Shown here piece after piece: positions 38,634-49,892 of a stretch of DNA of 64,000 bases (its first letter is position 1; every line of letters starts with the position of its first letter). Below the pieces are notes generated by a model that was not told where the DNA came from, did no database searches, and worked only from the letters and a program-made list of their open reading frames with translations. The stretch lies in assembly GCA_021801265.1 (NCBI GenBank), contig JAJYYE010000010.1:62001-126000 (forward strand), read 5' to 3'. The DNA comes from Pseudomonadota bacterium (GTDB taxonomy: Bacteria; Pseudomonadota; Gammaproteobacteria; Halothiobacillales; Halothiobacillaceae). The position numbers were made by a program, and so were the translations under genes.

Positions 38634-39035
38634 ATGAGCAATTCACGCATTCAAACTGCCATTGAGCGCAGTGCCGCCCTGCCTGCAGCCGAACAAATCG
38701 GCCTCACCCCCGCCGCAGTCGCTCATATTAAAACCACCTTGGCCTGTGAACCCACGGCCATCGGCCTGCGTATCGGCGTGAAAAAATCCGGCTGCACCGG
38801 CTACAGCTACGTCATGGATTTCGCCAAAACCATCGAAGCCGATGATCTGGTGTTTGAACACCACGGTGTGCATTTGGTGTGTGATGCCGCCAGTTTTGCC
38901 ATGCTCAAAGGCTCAACCCTCAATTATGTGGCGAGCGGTTTATCGCGCCTGCTGCAGTTCAATAACCCCAATGTGGTGGATAGCTGCGGTTGCGGTGAGA
39001 GTTTCAGCATCAAGGAAACGCCCGCCCATGCCTAA
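38634..39035 (+). CDS. sufA: A-type Fe-S carrier SufA (HesB/IscA family)
   Basis: The 133-residue protein carries the three cysteines of the A-type family: one in KKSGCTGYSY and two in SCGCGESF at the C-terminus. It carries Fe-S clusters to target proteins. A GGAGG site precedes ATG 38634. The first 25 residues are a nonconserved extension. It overlaps sufE by 8 bases. Confidence 0.93.
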   Translation: MSNSRIQTAIERSAALPAAEQIGLTPAAVAHIKTTLACEPTAIGLRIGVKKSGCTGYSYVMDFAKTIEADDLVFEHHGVHLVCDAASFAMLKGSTLNYVASGLSRLLQFNNPNVVDSCGCGESFSIKETPAHA

Positions 39036-39465
39036 TATGACGCATAACTTGGCACCCCAAGCCGCGATTGCCGAACTCAAGGAAGAATTTGCATTCTTTG
39101 ACGACTGGACCGACCGCTATCAGTACATCATCGACATGGGCAAGCAAATGCCGCCCTTTCCTGCAGAAAAGCAAGATGACGCCCACAAGTTCCATGGCTG
39201 CCAGTCGCAAGTCTGGTTTGATGCCGAATGGAAAGACGGTCGGCTCGAACTGCAAGGCACCAGCGATGCGGCGATTGTTAAAGGCTTAATCGCCCTACTC
39301 TTTCGGGTGTATGGCCAACAAACTGCCAGCGAAATATTGGCCACCACACCTGAGTTCCTGGATGAATTAGGCTTAAAAACCCATTTATCCGCCAATCGCG
39401 CCACCGGATTAATGGGGATGATTCAGAAAATCCGTGCGATTGCGACAGAGGCGGATTACCGATAG
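39028..39465 (+). CDS. sufE: Sulfur acceptor protein SufE
   Basis: The 145-residue protein accepts persulfide sulfur from SufS at Cys58 in KFHGCQSQVW. The DWTDRYQYIIDMGKQMPPF segment is family-typical. ATG 39028 lies inside the end of sufA after an AAGGA sequence; ATG 39037 is possible. It closes the SUF operon, followed by a hairpin repeat. Confidence 0.95.
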   Translation: MPNMTHNLAPQAAIAELKEEFAFFDDWTDRYQYIIDMGKQMPPFPAEKQDDAHKFHGCQSQVWFDAEWKDGRLELQGTSDAAIVKGLIALLFRVYGQQTASEILATTPEFLDELGLKTHLSANRATGLMGMIQKIRAIATEADYR

Positions 39466-39472
39466 CCCGCAG

Positions 39473-39500
39473 CCCGGATGAAGGCTTGCCGAAATCCGGG
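39473..39500. repeat. REP-like palindrome, copy 1 (possible SUF operon terminator)
   Basis: CCCGGAT and ATCCGGG form a perfect 7-bp stem around GAAGGCTTGCCGAA, which itself can fold. The same CCCGGATGAA...ATCCGGG pattern recurs at 46582. This is the widespread TAGCCCGGAT-type intergenic repeat of proteobacteria. A short T-rich run follows at about 39513. Confidence 0.7.
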
Positions 39501-39677
39501 GCCGGTGCCAGATATTTTCCCGGACTACTCGCCCGGAATGTATTCGCTTCACCCCCGCCCCTCAACACAATCAACCGCTCCCCCGCTCAGTGGTACAATC
39601 CCCGCACTATTTTTAGCCATGCTGTTTCAAGCGGTGGCATTCAACTTTAAATTCCTTGCAACGTGAGTGCTTCCACC

Positions 39678-42600
39678 ATGCAGATTTTTTTCGGCAATGC
39701 CGCTGCTTCCGATTTCCGTTTAGCCAAAAAACTTAAATCAATCCAAGAGCTTGTGCCTTCTGTGACGCATTTATCTGCGCGCTTTGTGCATTTTGTTGAA
39801 CTCAATAATCAGGCGCATTTATCGGAACACGCTACGCATCGGCTGGATGATCTGTTCAATTACGGCACACCGATGGATTATTGGCCGGATTCGGCGGTGA
39901 GTGTGCTCGTCACCCCGCGTCCCGGCACGCGCTCGCCGTGGTCGAGCAAGGCGACTGAAATTGTGCAGATTTGTGGCGTGGATGCGGTGCAGCGGGTGGA
40001 ACGCGGTATTGAATATGCGCTGGTCGGGCTGGATCGGCTGGATCGTCATGGCCGCGCGGCAATTGCCGCGCTGTTGCATGACCGCATGACCGAAACCGTG
40101 TTTGAGGGCTGGGGCGAATGCGAAGCACTGTTTGTGCATCACGAACCGGCACCGCTGGCGCATATTCCCTTGCTGGAACAGGGCGATACGGCCTTGCACA
40201 TGGCCAATCACGAACTGGGCCTTGCGCTTTCCAGCGATGAAATCACCTACCTGGATGGTGCCTATCGCGCATTGGGCCGCAACCCCACCGATATTGAGCT
40301 GATGATGTTCGCGCAGGCCAATTCCGAGCATTGCCGCCACAAGATTTTCAATGCCGATTGGGTGATTGATGGCGAGGAACATGACCTCTCATTGTTTGCG
40401 ATGATTCGCAATACCCATCGGCACAATCCGAACGGCACCTTGAGCGCCTACAAAGATAACGCAGCTGTCATCGCGGGCTGGCCAGGCACACGCTTTTCCG
40501 TCGATGTGGCGAGCAATCAGTACGATCAAACCGATGAGCCGATTCACTTTTTGGCCAAAGTCGAAACCCACAACCACCCGACGGCAATTTCGCCCGATCC
40601 GGGTGCGGCCACGGGCTCCGGCGGCGAGATTCGCGATGAAGGCGCCACCGGGCGCGGCGGCAAACCCAAAGCGGGATTAACGGGGTTTTCGGTCTCGAAT
40701 TTGCGCATTCCCGGCCAGGAACAACCGTGGGAAGCCCTGCTGCCTGTGGGCAAGCCCGAACGCATCGTGTCCGCGCTCGACATCATGCTGGATGGGCCGA
40801 TTGGTGCCGCCGCGTTCAACAACGAGTTTGGCCGCCCGGCACTCACCGGATATTTCCGCAGCTTCGAGCTGCAACCCACCACCACCGATGGCGCACACAC
40901 GGCGGTGCGCGGCTATCACAAACCCATCATGCTTGCGGGCGGACTCGGTGCAATGCGTCCCGGCCTGGTGGAAAAGCAACCGATTGCCGATGGCGATTTA
41001 CTGATCGTGCTCGGCGGCCCCGCGATGCAAATCGGCTTGGGCGGCGGTGCAGCCTCCTCACAAACCAGCGGCAGTAGTTCGGCGGCGCTTGATTTCGCTT
41101 CCGTGCAACGCGCCAATCCGGAAATGCAGCGCCGCGCGCAGGAAGTGATCGACCGCTGCATTGCGATGGGCGAACACAATCCGCTGGTTTCCATCCACGA
41201 TGTCGGCGCGGGCGGGCTCTCGAACGCCTTCCCGGAACTGGTTCACGATGCGGGCCTCGGCGGCGTGTTCAACCTGCGCGCCATTCCGAATGACGAACCC
41301 GGCATGTCGCCGCTGGCCATTTGGTGCAATGAATCGCAGGAACGTTATGTACTCGCCATCCGCCCCGCCAGCCTGCCGTGCTTCACCGAGTTATGCGAAC
41401 GCGAACGCGCGCCGTTTGCGGTGATCGGCCAGGCGACGAGCGAACAGCATCTCAGCGTTTCGGATGCGCACTTCGGCAATCAACCGATCGATTTACCGAT
41501 GCACACGCTGTTCGGTCATCCGCCGAAAATGCTGCGCACGGTTGCCTCCCTGAAAACTCATTTCCAGCCGTTTTCAACCGAAAATATCTTGCTGGAGGAC
41601 GCGCTCAATCGCGTTTTGAGTTTGCCGACGGTCGCCGACAAAAGTTTTCTCATCACGATTGGTGACCGCAGCGTTGGCGGTCTGGTTGCGCGCGATCAAA
41701 TGGTCGGCCCGTGGCAGGTACCGGTTGCCGATTGCGCGGTCACGGCAACTGATTTTTATCACGATACCGGCGAAGCCATGGCTCTGGGCGAACGCGCGCC
41801 AATTGCGGTGCTCGACGCACCGGCCTCGGCCCGCATGGCCATTGCCGAAGTGCTGACCAATCTCGCCGCCTCACCGATTAACGCCACCGCCGATATCAAA
41901 CTTTCCGCCAACTGGATGGCGGCTTGCGGCCATCCGGGTGAAGATGCCGCGCTCTATGCAACCGTTAAAACTGTCGGCATGGAGTTTTGCCCCGCGCTGG
42001 ATATTGCCATTCCTGTCGGCAAGGATTCGCTCTCGATGAAAACCCGCTGGGCCGACAACGGCATTACCAAAGAAGTCGTGTCGCCGGTGTCATTGATCGT
42101 GACCGGCTTTGCATCCGTGAGCGACATTAACCGCGTGCTGACCCCGCAAATGCAGCCGATTGCGGATTCCCACCTGCTGCTGATTGATTTGGGCTTCGGC
42201 AAAAATCGGCTGGGCGGTTCGGCTTTAGCGCAAGTGCATGGTCACATCGGCCAAATTGCGCCCGATATTGCCGCAAAACCCCTGAAATCCCTGTTTGACA
42301 CCATCCAATTGCTCAATGGCTTGGGGCATATTGTGGCCTATCACGACCGCAGTGATGGCGGACTGATTACCACGGTGCTGGAAATGGCCTTCTCCGGTCA
42401 TTGTGGCTTTCACATCGATTGTGGCAGCTTGAGCGGCGACACCCTGGCTGCGTTGTTTAACGAAGAAGTGGGCGTGGTCATTCAAGTTCGCGCAGCAGAC
42501 CTCAGCTTCGTGAAAGATCAATTCGCCCAAGTCGGCTTGGGCGAAGCGCTGCATGAGTTAGGCCGCCCCGTTGCGGGCGATGCCATTCAAATTAACTGGC

Positions 42601-43601
42601 ACGGCAAACCCCTATTTGAGGCAAAACGTGGCGATTTGCATCGGATTTGGTCTAAAACAAGCTTCCTGATGGCAAATTTGCGCGATAACCCAGTCTGCGC
42701 CATCGAGGAATATGATCGTTTGCTGGATGAAGAAAACCCCGGTTTATCGACCGCAAAGGCTACCTTTGATGTGCGTGAAAACATTGCCGCACCCATGATA
42801 AACAGCGGCGTTCGCCCGAAAATCGCCATCCTGCGCGAGCAAGGCGTGAACGGGGAGATCGAAATGGCTGCCGCGTTTGATACGGCGGGCTTCACGGCAG
42901 TGGATGTCCATATGAGCGACTTGCTCGCCGGCCGCGTCGATTTAACCGATATGCACGGCTTGGCGGCTTGCGGTGGGTTCTCGTATGGGGATGTGCTGGG
43001 CGCCGGTTCCGGCTGGGCGCATGCGATTCGCTATAACCCGCGTGTGTTTGATGCGTTCAGCACGTTCTTCAATCGGCAAGATACCTTCGCGCTGGGCGTG
43101 TGCAATGGCTGCCAGATGCTCTCGCAACTGCATGATTTAATTCCCGGTGCGACCAGCTGGCCGCGATTTGAGCGGAATCAATCGGAGCAATTCGAAGCAC
43201 GGCTGGCCTTGGTGGAGGTACTGCCCACCCCCTCCCTGTTTTTCACGGGCATGGAAGGCTCGATTCTGCCGATTACCGTCGCCCATGGTGAGGGACAGGT
43301 GCGATATCGCAATCCCATCGATTCGGAAGAAGCCTACAACACCTTGCGCTATGTGGATGGCCACGGCATTGCGACCGAAATTTATCCCGATAATCCGAAC
43401 GGTTCGATCTGGGGGCAAACCGGCTTTACCACACCCGATGGTCGCTTCAATATTCTCATGCCACACCCGGAGCGCGTGTGGCGCAACAGTCAGTTTTCCT
43501 GGAAGCCGGAGTCGTGGTCGCAGGGTCAATTTGAAGATCGCAACGCTGCTGAAGGCCCATGGCTGCGGCTGTTCCGCAATGCCCGCCACTGGTTAGGCTA
43601 G
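39678..43601 (+). CDS. purL: Phosphoribosylformylglycinamidine synthase
   Basis: The 1307-residue single-chain enzyme catalyses step four of purine synthesis. Its order is an N-terminal domain, the synthetase core ([30 protein letters not shown]) and a C-terminal glutaminase domain with [14 protein letters not shown], nucleophile Cys in GVCNGCQML and MPHPERVW. This long form is typical of Gammaproteobacteria. ATG 39678 is chosen over GTG 39663; neither has a strong ribosome site. Confidence 0.97.
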   Translation: MQIFFGNAAASDFRLAKKLKSIQELVPSVTHLSARFVHFVELNNQAHLSEHATHRLDDLFNYGTPMDYWPDSAVSVLVTPRPGTRSPWSSKATEIVQICGVDAVQRVERGIEYALVGLDRLDRHGRAAIAALLHDRMTETVFEGWGECEALFVHHEPAPLAHIPLLEQGDTALHMANHELGLALSSDEITYLDGAYRALGRNPTDIELMMFAQANSEHCRHKIFNADWVIDGEEHDLSLFAMIRNTHRHNPNGTLSAYKDNAAVIAGWPGTRFSVDVASNQYDQTDEPIHFLAKVETHNHPTAISPDPGAATGSGGEIRDEGATGRGGKPKAGLTGFSVSNLRIPGQEQPWEALLPVGKPERIVSALDIMLDGPIGAAAFNNEFGRPALTGYFRSFELQPTTTDGAHTAVRGYHKPIMLAGGLGAMRPGLVEKQPIADGDLLIVLGGPAMQIGLGGGAASSQTSGSSSAALDFASVQRANPEMQRRAQEVIDRCIAMGEHNPLVSIHDVGAGGLSNAFPELVHDAGLGGVFNLRAIPNDEPGMSPLAIWCNESQERYVLAIRPASLPCFTELCERERAPFAVIGQATSEQHLSVSDAHFGNQPIDLPMHTLFGHPPKMLRTVASLKTHFQPFSTENILLEDALNRVLSLPTVADKSFLITIGDRSVGGLVARDQMVGPWQVPVADCAVTATDFYHDTGEAMALGERAPIAVLDAPASARMAIAEVLTNLAASPINATADIKLSANWMAACGHPGEDAALYATVKTVGMEFCPALDIAIPVGKDSLSMKTRWADNGITKEVVSPVSLIVTGFASVSDINRVLTPQMQPIADSHLLLIDLGFGKNRLGGSALAQVHGHIGQIAPDIAAKPLKSLFDTIQLLNGLGHIVAYHDRSDGGLITTVLEMAFSGHCGFHIDCGSLSGDTLAALFNEEVGVVIQVRAADLSFVKDQFAQVGLGEALHELGRPVAGDAIQINWHGKPLFEAKRGDLHRIWSKTSFLMANLRDNPVCAIEEYDRLLDEENPGLSTAKATFDVRENIAAPMINSGVRPKIAILREQGVNGEIEMAAAFDTAGFTAVDVHMSDLLAGRVDLTDMHGLAACGGFSYGDVLGAGSGWAHAIRYNPRVFDAFSTFFNRQDTFALGVCNGCQMLSQLHDLIPGATSWPRFERNQSEQFEARLALVEVLPTPSLFFTGMEGSILPITVAHGEGQVRYRNPIDSEEAYNTLRYVDGHGIATEIYPDNPNGSIWGQTGFTTPDGRFNILMPHPERVWRNSQFSWKPESWSQGQFEDRNAAEGPWLRLFRNARHWLG

Positions 43602-43624
43602 CGGCGCATGTCGCACAGTCACTC

Positions 43625-44548
43625 ATGAACAGGGCGATGCCGAAATTCGTGCCGCCGCCCGTTTTCGTGCTGATGGCAGGCTCCACGATGTGGGGCATCA
43701 CATGGATTTGGCTCAAGGCAATTGATGACATGGGCGTGGGGCCGATTCTCATTTCGGTCATTGCCTATGGCGTACAGTTTTTGATGCTGCTGCCGTGGGT
43801 GCTACCCGCCGTATGGCCGCGTCTGCGCACGGATAGCGCCCGTCCGCTGGCTTGGCGCTGGTTGCTGCCACTGGCGCTGCTGAGCGGCATTGCGGGCATC
43901 GGTTTTGCCGTGGCGATGGTGTATGGCGATGTGGTGCGTTCGATGCTGCTGTTTTTCCTGATTCCCGCTTGGGGCGTGATTTTTGGCCATGTTTTTCTGC
44001 ATGAACCCTTAACCCGGCTACGCATCACGGCGGTCATTCTGGCCATTGGTGGCGCAATAGCAATTCTCGGCCCGGATATCCACTGGGGGTTTTCCATTGC
44101 CGATTTAGCGGCACTCACCGCTGGACTTGCGCTGGCTGCATCCAATGTCGTGTTTCGCTATCTGCAAGCGGAGCCGATGCTGCTGAAGCTCTCGATCATG
44201 CAACTCGGTGGTGTCGTGTTTGGGCTGGCCGCGCTTATGATGTGTCCCGAACCCCTGCACACCATCACCCTGCCCGGCCTGGTGCACAGCGTGGTCTATG
44301 GCAGCACATTGCTGCTGGGTGCCATGCTCGCGACGCAATATGCCGTAGAGCGCCTGCCCGCCGGGCGCTCGGCGGTGCTCATGACACTCGAACTGCTGGT
44401 CGCCAGCGGCACCGCCATCTGGATTGGGCATGAACATCCGGCGTTCACGGTCTGGATGGGCGGCGGGTTGATTCTCACCGCCGCGCTACTGGAAGCCACC
44501 AGCCATCAGCCCGATTCAGACCCGGCTCATGATCAAGCCAAACCATGA
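43625..44548 (+). CDS. EamA/DMT-family transporter
   Basis: The 307-residue inner-membrane protein has about ten spans in two EamA repeats. The first starts FVLMAGSTMWGITWIWLKAI and the second near ADLAALTAGLALAASNVVF. Substrate is unknown. ATG 43625 is chosen because the longer frame overlaps purL. It ends in an ATGA overlap with rep. Confidence 0.85.
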   Translation: MNRAMPKFVPPPVFVLMAGSTMWGITWIWLKAIDDMGVGPILISVIAYGVQFLMLLPWVLPAVWPRLRTDSARPLAWRWLLPLALLSGIAGIGFAVAMVYGDVVRSMLLFFLIPAWGVIFGHVFLHEPLTRLRITAVILAIGGAIAILGPDIHWGFSIADLAALTAGLALAASNVVFRYLQAEPMLLKLSIMQLGGVVFGLAALMMCPEPLHTITLPGLVHSVVYGSTLLLGAMLATQYAVERLPAGRSAVLMTLELLVASGTAIWIGHEHPAFTVWMGGGLILTAALLEATSHQPDSDPAHDQAKP

Positions 44549-46578
44549 ATCCCGATCAGTACCAAGGGCTGAACGCGCAACAATCCGCCGCCGTGCGCCA
44601 TCTGGATACCCCGCTTCTGGTGTTGGCCGGTGCCGGTTCAGGCAAAACTCGCGTCATTACTGAAAAAATTGTTTATCTGATTGAAAAAAAAGGCATTCCT
44701 GCCTGTCATATATTCGCGGTGACATTCACCAATAAAGCCGCCAAAGAAATGGCGGCGCGAACCACCGAACGCCTCACCCCCGAACGCCGGCGTGGGTTGA
44801 ATATCTCCACGTTTCACACCTTAGGCTTGAATTTTATTCGCCGAGAATATGCCGCAATGGGCTTGCGTACGGGCTTTACCGTGTTCGATGCCGACGACAG
44901 TTTGGCCTTGTTCAAATCGCTCATCGGCCACAGTGAATACAAGGACATCATCGAACCAAAGGCCGCGCAATGGCAAATCTCGCAATGGAAGAATGACCTG
45001 CGCACGCCGCAAACCTGCTTCGAGCAAGCCGAAGATGAAGAAGCGCGGACACTAACCGGCATCTACGATCAATATCAACGCCAACTTGCCGCCTGTAACG
45101 CGTTGGATTTTGATGATTTGATTGGCCGTCCGGTCGAACTGCTGCAACAAGATGATGCGGTGCGCGAACGCTGGCAAGCCCGAGTGCGTTACTTGCTCGT
45201 GGATGAATACCAGGACACCAACACCACCCAATACGAGCTGGTGCGCTTGCTGGTCGGCAAACTCGGCGCGCTCACCGCCGTGGGCGACGATCACCAATCC
45301 ATTTATGCCTGGCGCGGCGCACGGCCCGAGAATCTCAATCGACTGGCGGTCGATTTCCCGAATTTAAGCCGTATCAAACTCGAACAAAATTACCGCTCCG
45401 TGAATAGTATTCTGCAGGCGGCGAATTATCTCATCGCCTTGGATACCACCACCCAAGCCAAACAGCTCTGGAGCAACATCGGTGCCGGTGAACCGCATCG
45501 GGTGATTATCTGCGCCACCGCCGAGGATGAAGCCGAGCGCATCGCCACCGAAATTCTGCACCGCCATTTTCGCGCGCAAACCGAATATCGAGATTTTGCC
45601 GTGTTATATCGCGGTAATCATCAAGCGCGCTTAATTGAACAAGCGCTGCGTAAACTCAATATCCCATATAGCCTTACCGGCGGGCAATCCTTCTTCGAGC
45701 GCGCAGAAATCAAAGACGGCATGAGCTATCTGAAGTTGCTGGTCAACCCCGATGACGATGCCGCGTTTCTGCGGGTGATTAACACCCCGCGCAGGGAAAT
45801 CGGCCCTACCACCATCGAAAAACTCGGTGGCTATGCCCGCGAACGGCGCAGCTCGCTGTATCAGGCAGCGCGTTCCATGGGTATTCAAACCGTGCTCGAT
45901 GCCCGCGCCTGCGATCGGCTACAGCGCTTTTGTGTCTGGCTTGAAGGCATGCGTAATCAACGGGATACCGATGCCATCGGTGTGATTCGGCAGGTGTTCG
46001 CCGCAATTGATTACCCGGCTTATCTACGCGAACAGGAAACCACGCCCAAGGCCGCCGATCGCCGCTGGCAGAATATTGAAGAATGGCTCGACTGGCTGGC
46101 AAAAATCAGCGAAACCAGCGCTGAAGCCGGAGAAATAATGGATCTACCCACCCTCGCCCAGCGCATGACCCTGCTCGGCATCCTCGATCAGCAAACCCGA
46201 GAAAAAGACAGCAACGCGGTAGCGTTACTCACGTTGCATGCCGCCAAAGGGCTGGAGTTCGGCCACGTATTCATGGCGGGCATGGAAGAAGAAATTCTGC
46301 CGCACCGCGATTGCGTCGATGACGACCGCCTCAGCGAAGAGCGCCGACTCTGTTTCGTCGGCATCACCCGCGCCCGGCTCTCGCTCACCTTCACCCTCAC
46401 CAAACGTCGCCGTCGCTATGGCGAATGGCTCGACACCACCCCCAGCCGCTTTCTCAATGACATCCCCGCCGAATTGCTGCACTGGCAAGGCGAAGGCATC
46501 GAACAACCCAAAGCCGTCACCCAGGCGCAAGGCCGCGATCATCTGGCCGGGATTCGAGCCATGTTGGGAAAATCCTAG
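44545..46578 (+). CDS. rep: ATP-dependent DNA helicase Rep
   Basis: The 677-residue superfamily 1A helicase unwinds 3'-5' and helps forks pass bound proteins. It starts GLNAQQSAAVRHLDTPLLVL and has Walker A AGAGSGKTRVI near residue 30, LLVDEYQDTN motif II and GDDHQSIYAWRGA motif III, then LTLHAAKGLEFGHVF motif V. Length and motif wording match Rep more than UvrD. It overlaps the EamA gene by four bases. Confidence 0.93.
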   Translation: MNPDQYQGLNAQQSAAVRHLDTPLLVLAGAGSGKTRVITEKIVYLIEKKGIPACHIFAVTFTNKAAKEMAARTTERLTPERRRGLNISTFHTLGLNFIRREYAAMGLRTGFTVFDADDSLALFKSLIGHSEYKDIIEPKAAQWQISQWKNDLRTPQTCFEQAEDEEARTLTGIYDQYQRQLAACNALDFDDLIGRPVELLQQDDAVRERWQARVRYLLVDEYQDTNTTQYELVRLLVGKLGALTAVGDDHQSIYAWRGARPENLNRLAVDFPNLSRIKLEQNYRSVNSILQAANYLIALDTTTQAKQLWSNIGAGEPHRVIICATAEDEAERIATEILHRHFRAQTEYRDFAVLYRGNHQARLIEQALRKLNIPYSLTGGQSFFERAEIKDGMSYLKLLVNPDDDAAFLRVINTPRREIGPTTIEKLGGYARERRSSLYQAARSMGIQTVLDARACDRLQRFCVWLEGMRNQRDTDAIGVIRQVFAAIDYPAYLREQETTPKAADRRWQNIEEWLDWLAKISETSAEAGEIMDLPTLAQRMTLLGILDQQTREKDSNAVALLTLHAAKGLEFGHVFMAGMEEEILPHRDCVDDDRLSEERRLCFVGITRARLSLTFTLTKRRRRYGEWLDTTPSRFLNDIPAELLHWQGEGIEQPKAVTQAQGRDHLAGIRAMLGKS

Positions 46579-46581
46579 TGG

Positions 46582-46616
46582 GTAGCCCGGATGAAATACA
46601 ATGGAATCCGGGCTAC
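46582..46616. repeat. REP-like palindrome, copy 2
   Basis: GTAGCCCGGAT and ATCCGGGCTAC form a perfect 11-bp stem with a 13-base loop, directly after rep. It shares CCCGGATGAA and ATCCGGG with the copy at 39473. Confidence 0.8.
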
Positions 46617-46623
46617 TGGCTAC

Positions 46624-46658
46624 AGTCCGCATTCAACCGAATTCCGTCGAAGCGGACT
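46624..46658. terminator. Hairpin between rep and arsJ
   Basis: AGTCCGCATTC and GAAGCGGACT pair over 10 bp with one bulge. With the adjacent REP-like stem it forms a double hairpin between two convergent operons and may end transcription from both sides. No T-run is present. Confidence 0.45.
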
Positions 46659-46748
46659 CATCCCCGACAGCACGGCCCACATTAACGCACGCTATCCATC
46701 ATGAGACTCAATCACTCAAACGTCTTGAGGCCAAATCAATGGACCGAT

Positions 46749-47954
46749 TCAATAAGCTGGGTTGACAGACGTGCGCAGATGTCGACTCATTCCATAGGTA
46801 AACCCTGCCGCCAGCACGATAAAGCCGGCGGAAATCAACAAGCATCCCTCAAATCCGATCGTTTGATAGGCATAGCCTGATAATATCGTACCGAGCAGGC
46901 GGCCGCCCGCATTGGCGGCATAGTAAAAGCCGACATTCATTGCGGCTTTATCCATCGAAGAATAATTGAGAATCAGATAGGAATGCACCGCTGAGTTGAT
47001 GGCGAATACGGCACCGAAAATAGCCAAACCGAGGGTGACCACCCAACCGGGTTCAAAATCGGCAACCAAACCGGCCCAGATCAGTAAAGGCGTAGCAATG
47101 AGAATCAGGCTCCAGAGCAGCGCCGTGTGCGCCCCTATCGGTCGCTTCCGGCCGCGCAACAACGCCGGTGCGCTGGCTTGCACGATGCCATAACCCACCA
47201 CCCACAAGGCGAGGTAGGCACCGACCCATTCAAAATCCCAGCCGATCGAGACGAGATACACCGGCAAAGCGACCACAAACCACACGTCCCGAGCGCCAAA
47301 CAGGAACAATCGGGCGGCGGCAAGCCAGTTGATGGCCGGTTCCTGCGCGAATAATCCGCTGAATTTTGCTTTGACCTTCATCGCGCCCAAGCCCGAAGGC
47401 AGGGTCAGCGTGGCCGTAAACCCCACCACCAGGAGCAGCGCCAAGGCCAAATTGGCGCCCTGAAAGCCGATGATCGAAAGTAACGCCGCGCCGACGAAAA
47501 ACCCGATGCCTTTAAGCGCATTTTTCGAGCCGGTAATCCATGCGACCCAGGTGAATAACTGCTCATCCGAAGCGCCAGCCACCAATTTCACGCCCGCCTT
47601 TGCCGACATTTTATTCAGGTCTTTCGCGATACCGGACAGCGCCTGTGCGGCCATGACATACCCTACGGTCAGCAGCGGATTGGGCACCGTCAGCATCAAC
47701 AGCGCAGCGATTTGCAGCGCCGTGCCCATCTGCATGGTGCGGTTCAAACCAATCCGCGCCCCCAGCCAGCCACCGACGAAATTGGTGACGATGCCAAACA
47801 CTTCGTAAAACACGAACAGCATCGCAATGGCAAACGGTGAATAGCCCATTTGATAAAAATGCAGCACCACCAGCATCCGGATGGCGCCATCGGTGATGGT
47901 AAAGGCCCAATAATTGCCCGTAATAATCAGATAATTTCGCAGGGCGGCTGTCAT
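46749..47954 (-). CDS. arsJ: ArsJ, MFS exporter of 1-arseno-3-phosphoglycerate
   Basis: The 401-residue MFS protein has about 12 spans and begins NYLIITGNYWAFTITDGAIR, characteristic of ArsJ. ArsJ exports 1-arseno-3-phosphoglycerate, which then breaks down to arsenate outside. The gene follows the arsenic-linked GAPDH gene by 3 bases in the same operon, the diagnostic pairing. It is the last gene of the arsRC-gapdh-arsJ unit. Confidence 0.94.
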   Translation of the reverse strand: MTAALRNYLIITGNYWAFTITDGAIRMLVVLHFYQMGYSPFAIAMLFVFYEVFGIVTNFVGGWLGARIGLNRTMQMGTALQIAALLMLTVPNPLLTVGYVMAAQALSGIAKDLNKMSAKAGVKLVAGASDEQLFTWVAWITGSKNALKGIGFFVGAALLSIIGFQGANLALALLLVVGFTATLTLPSGLGAMKVKAKFSGLFAQEPAINWLAAARLFLFGARDVWFVVALPVYLVSIGWDFEWVGAYLALWVVGYGIVQASAPALLRGRKRPIGAHTALLWSLILIATPLLIWAGLVADFEPGWVVTLGLAIFGAVFAINSAVHSYLILNYSSMDKAAMNVGFYYAANAGGRLLGTILSGYAYQTIGFEGCLLISAGFIVLAAGFTYGMSRHLRTSVNPAY

Positions 47955-47957
47955 GGA

Positions 47958-48971
47958 TTATTTCTCACAGCCTACCAACGAGGCCAACTCGACCAGGCGG
48001 TTGGCATAGCCCCATTCGTTGTCATACCAGGCCAGCACTTTGACCATGTGCTCATCAATCACCATCGTCGATGGCGCATCGACGATCGCCGAACGCGCGT
48101 CATTGACAAAATCAATCGAGACCAGCGGTCGGATTTCATAACCCAAAATCGTCGGCATTTTTTCGGAAGCCGCCTTAAGCAAGGCATTCACTTCCGCCAC
48201 GGTGGTGGCGCGTTTGGGCGTAAACACAAAATCGGTGAGCGAGGCATTAAGCAACGGCACGCGCACCGCCAAGCCGTTCAGCAGCCCGTTCAATTCGGGG
48301 AAAATCTCGCCAATCGCCTTGGCTGAACCGGTGGTGGTGGGTGAGAGCGACATCGATGATGCCCGTGCCCGCCGCCAGTCTTTATCGCCCTTATCGACCA
48401 CGACTTGCGTGTTGGTGAGATCGTGCATCGTCGTCATCGTGCCACGCACAATGCCCAGGCCCTCATGCATCACTTTCACGACCGGTGCCAGGCAATTGGT
48501 GGTGCATGAAGCGGCTGTCACGATTTTGTGTTTTTCGGCATCGAATAGATGGTCATTGATACCCATCACGACATTCAACACTGCAGCGTGCTTGACCGGC
48601 GCGGCCACAACCACGTGCGGTGCACCTTGAGTCAGATGGGCGCTGATCTGCTCGAAACTGCGCCATTTTCCGGTCGATTCGATGACGACATCTACGCCGA
48701 TGGCGCGCCAGTCGAGTCCGGCAATCGTTTTGCACATTGAAAACCCAATGCGTTGACCGTTGATCGTAATGCTGTGCTCGTCCGCAAAAATCGTCTGCGG
48801 CCAACGTCCATGCACCGAATCAAATTCGGTGAGATGGGCCATGCACGGTGCATCGCCGGCAATTTCATTGATATGCACCACCGACAAGCCCAGCTCAGGC
48901 CGATCAAACAGTGCGCGCAGCGCCAAGCGGCCCATGCGGCCGTAGCCGTTTATTGCGACACGAATCGTCAT
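47958..48971 (-). CDS. ArsJ-associated glyceraldehyde-3-phosphate dehydrogenase
   Basis: The 337-residue enzyme has the NAD site [15 protein letters not shown] at its start and catalytic Cys156 in [11 protein letters not shown]. In the arsenic pathway it uses arsenate in place of phosphate to form 1-arseno-3-phosphoglycerate for ArsJ. Its position between arsRC and arsJ, with 3-base gaps on each side, makes the arsenic role far likelier than central glycolysis. Confidence 0.94.
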   Translation of the reverse strand: MTIRVAINGYGRMGRLALRALFDRPELGLSVVHINEIAGDAPCMAHLTEFDSVHGRWPQTIFADEHSITINGQRIGFSMCKTIAGLDWRAIGVDVVIESTGKWRSFEQISAHLTQGAPHVVVAAPVKHAAVLNVVMGINDHLFDAEKHKIVTAASCTTNCLAPVVKVMHEGLGIVRGTMTTMHDLTNTQVVVDKGDKDWRRARASSMSLSPTTTGSAKAIGEIFPELNGLLNGLAVRVPLLNASLTDFVFTPKRATTVAEVNALLKAASEKMPTILGYEIRPLVSIDFVNDARSAIVDAPSTMVIDEHMVKVLAWYDNEWGYANRLVELASLVGCEK

Positions 48972-48974
48972 TTT

Positions 48975-49883
48975 CTATTCACTCATTAAACCCATGGCAC
49001 TAATTTCATCGCGGATGCGAATTTTTTCGATGGCGTAATCGGAAAGTTGCGTGAGCAAACGCACACGCGTTTCCAAGGTACGACCCGCTTCAATAAAGAC
49101 ACTGACCGGATCCTGATCCGGGTGAGCCGCCATTTGCCGTACCGGATCGCTAACCCCCCAATGGGCAGTAATCGGCCGGCCGGGCCAGGCGGGGCAAGCC
49201 TCATTGAGCAAGGTATCGCACACGGTAATCACCAGATCCATCTTTGGTGCATCGGGCGTTAAAAATACCGACCAGTGCTTTGCGTGTATGTGCGCGGTGG
49301 GTAAATCGAAACGCCTTAACGCCTCAAACGTCATGGGATGCACCGATGCGGCGGCGCTTTGACCCGCCGAATATGCCTTAAATCGGCCTTGGCCCCAACG
49401 ATTTAACAGGGCTTCAGCCAAAATCGAGCGGGCACTGTTGGCGACACACAAAAACAAGACGTGGAACACTTTATCAGGCTGGGTTTCTGCGGATGGCGCT
49501 TCGATTTGCGCCGAGGCGTCCGACAGAAGATCATGATTACTCAAATAAATCTCGTGTGCTTGTTGCAGTAATTGGTAGCCATTAACACTCAATGACCAGC
49601 TCATACGCGATAATCGCAAAATTTCCCGCACCCACATGGGCATGTTTGGGCTTAACGCATAGAGGTTTGACGTGCCTTTACGGGTCAATGCGAGCCAATT
49701 GTCGTCCATCAATACGCCAATGTGCCGCGAAACGGTCGATTGCGGTTTATTGAGTAACATTTGCACATGGCAGACACATAAGCACGGCTCGGATTCGAGC
49801 AGCATCAAAATACGCAATCGCGTTTCATCGGATAACGCCGAAAATAACAGCTCAGGGTTTTGATGCAGATCATGAAGGTTCAT
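48975..49883 (-). CDS. ArsR-ArsC fusion: arsenite-responsive repressor plus arsenate reductase
   Basis: The 302-residue protein joins two functions. Residues 1-110 are an ArsR/SmtB helix-turn-helix repressor with Cys34, Cys36 and Cys38 (PCLCVCHV), placed for As(III) binding. Residues 140-300 are a low-molecular-weight-phosphatase-type arsenate reductase with Cys146 in CVANSARS (C-x5-R) and resolving cysteines 222 and 230 (VCDTLLNEAC). The sensor is therefore made with the enzyme that produces its inducer. It is the first gene of the operon, with a palindrome just upstream. Confidence 0.92.
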   Translation of the reverse strand: MNLHDLHQNPELLFSALSDETRLRILMLLESEPCLCVCHVQMLLNKPQSTVSRHIGVLMDDNWLALTRKGTSNLYALSPNMPMWVREILRLSRMSWSLSVNGYQLLQQAHEIYLSNHDLLSDASAQIEAPSAETQPDKVFHVLFLCVANSARSILAEALLNRWGQGRFKAYSAGQSAAASVHPMTFEALRRFDLPTAHIHAKHWSVFLTPDAPKMDLVITVCDTLLNEACPAWPGRPITAHWGVSDPVRQMAAHPDQDPVSVFIEAGRTLETRVRLLTQLSDYAIEKIRIRDEISAMGLMSE

Positions 49884-49892
49884 CGCCCATCC

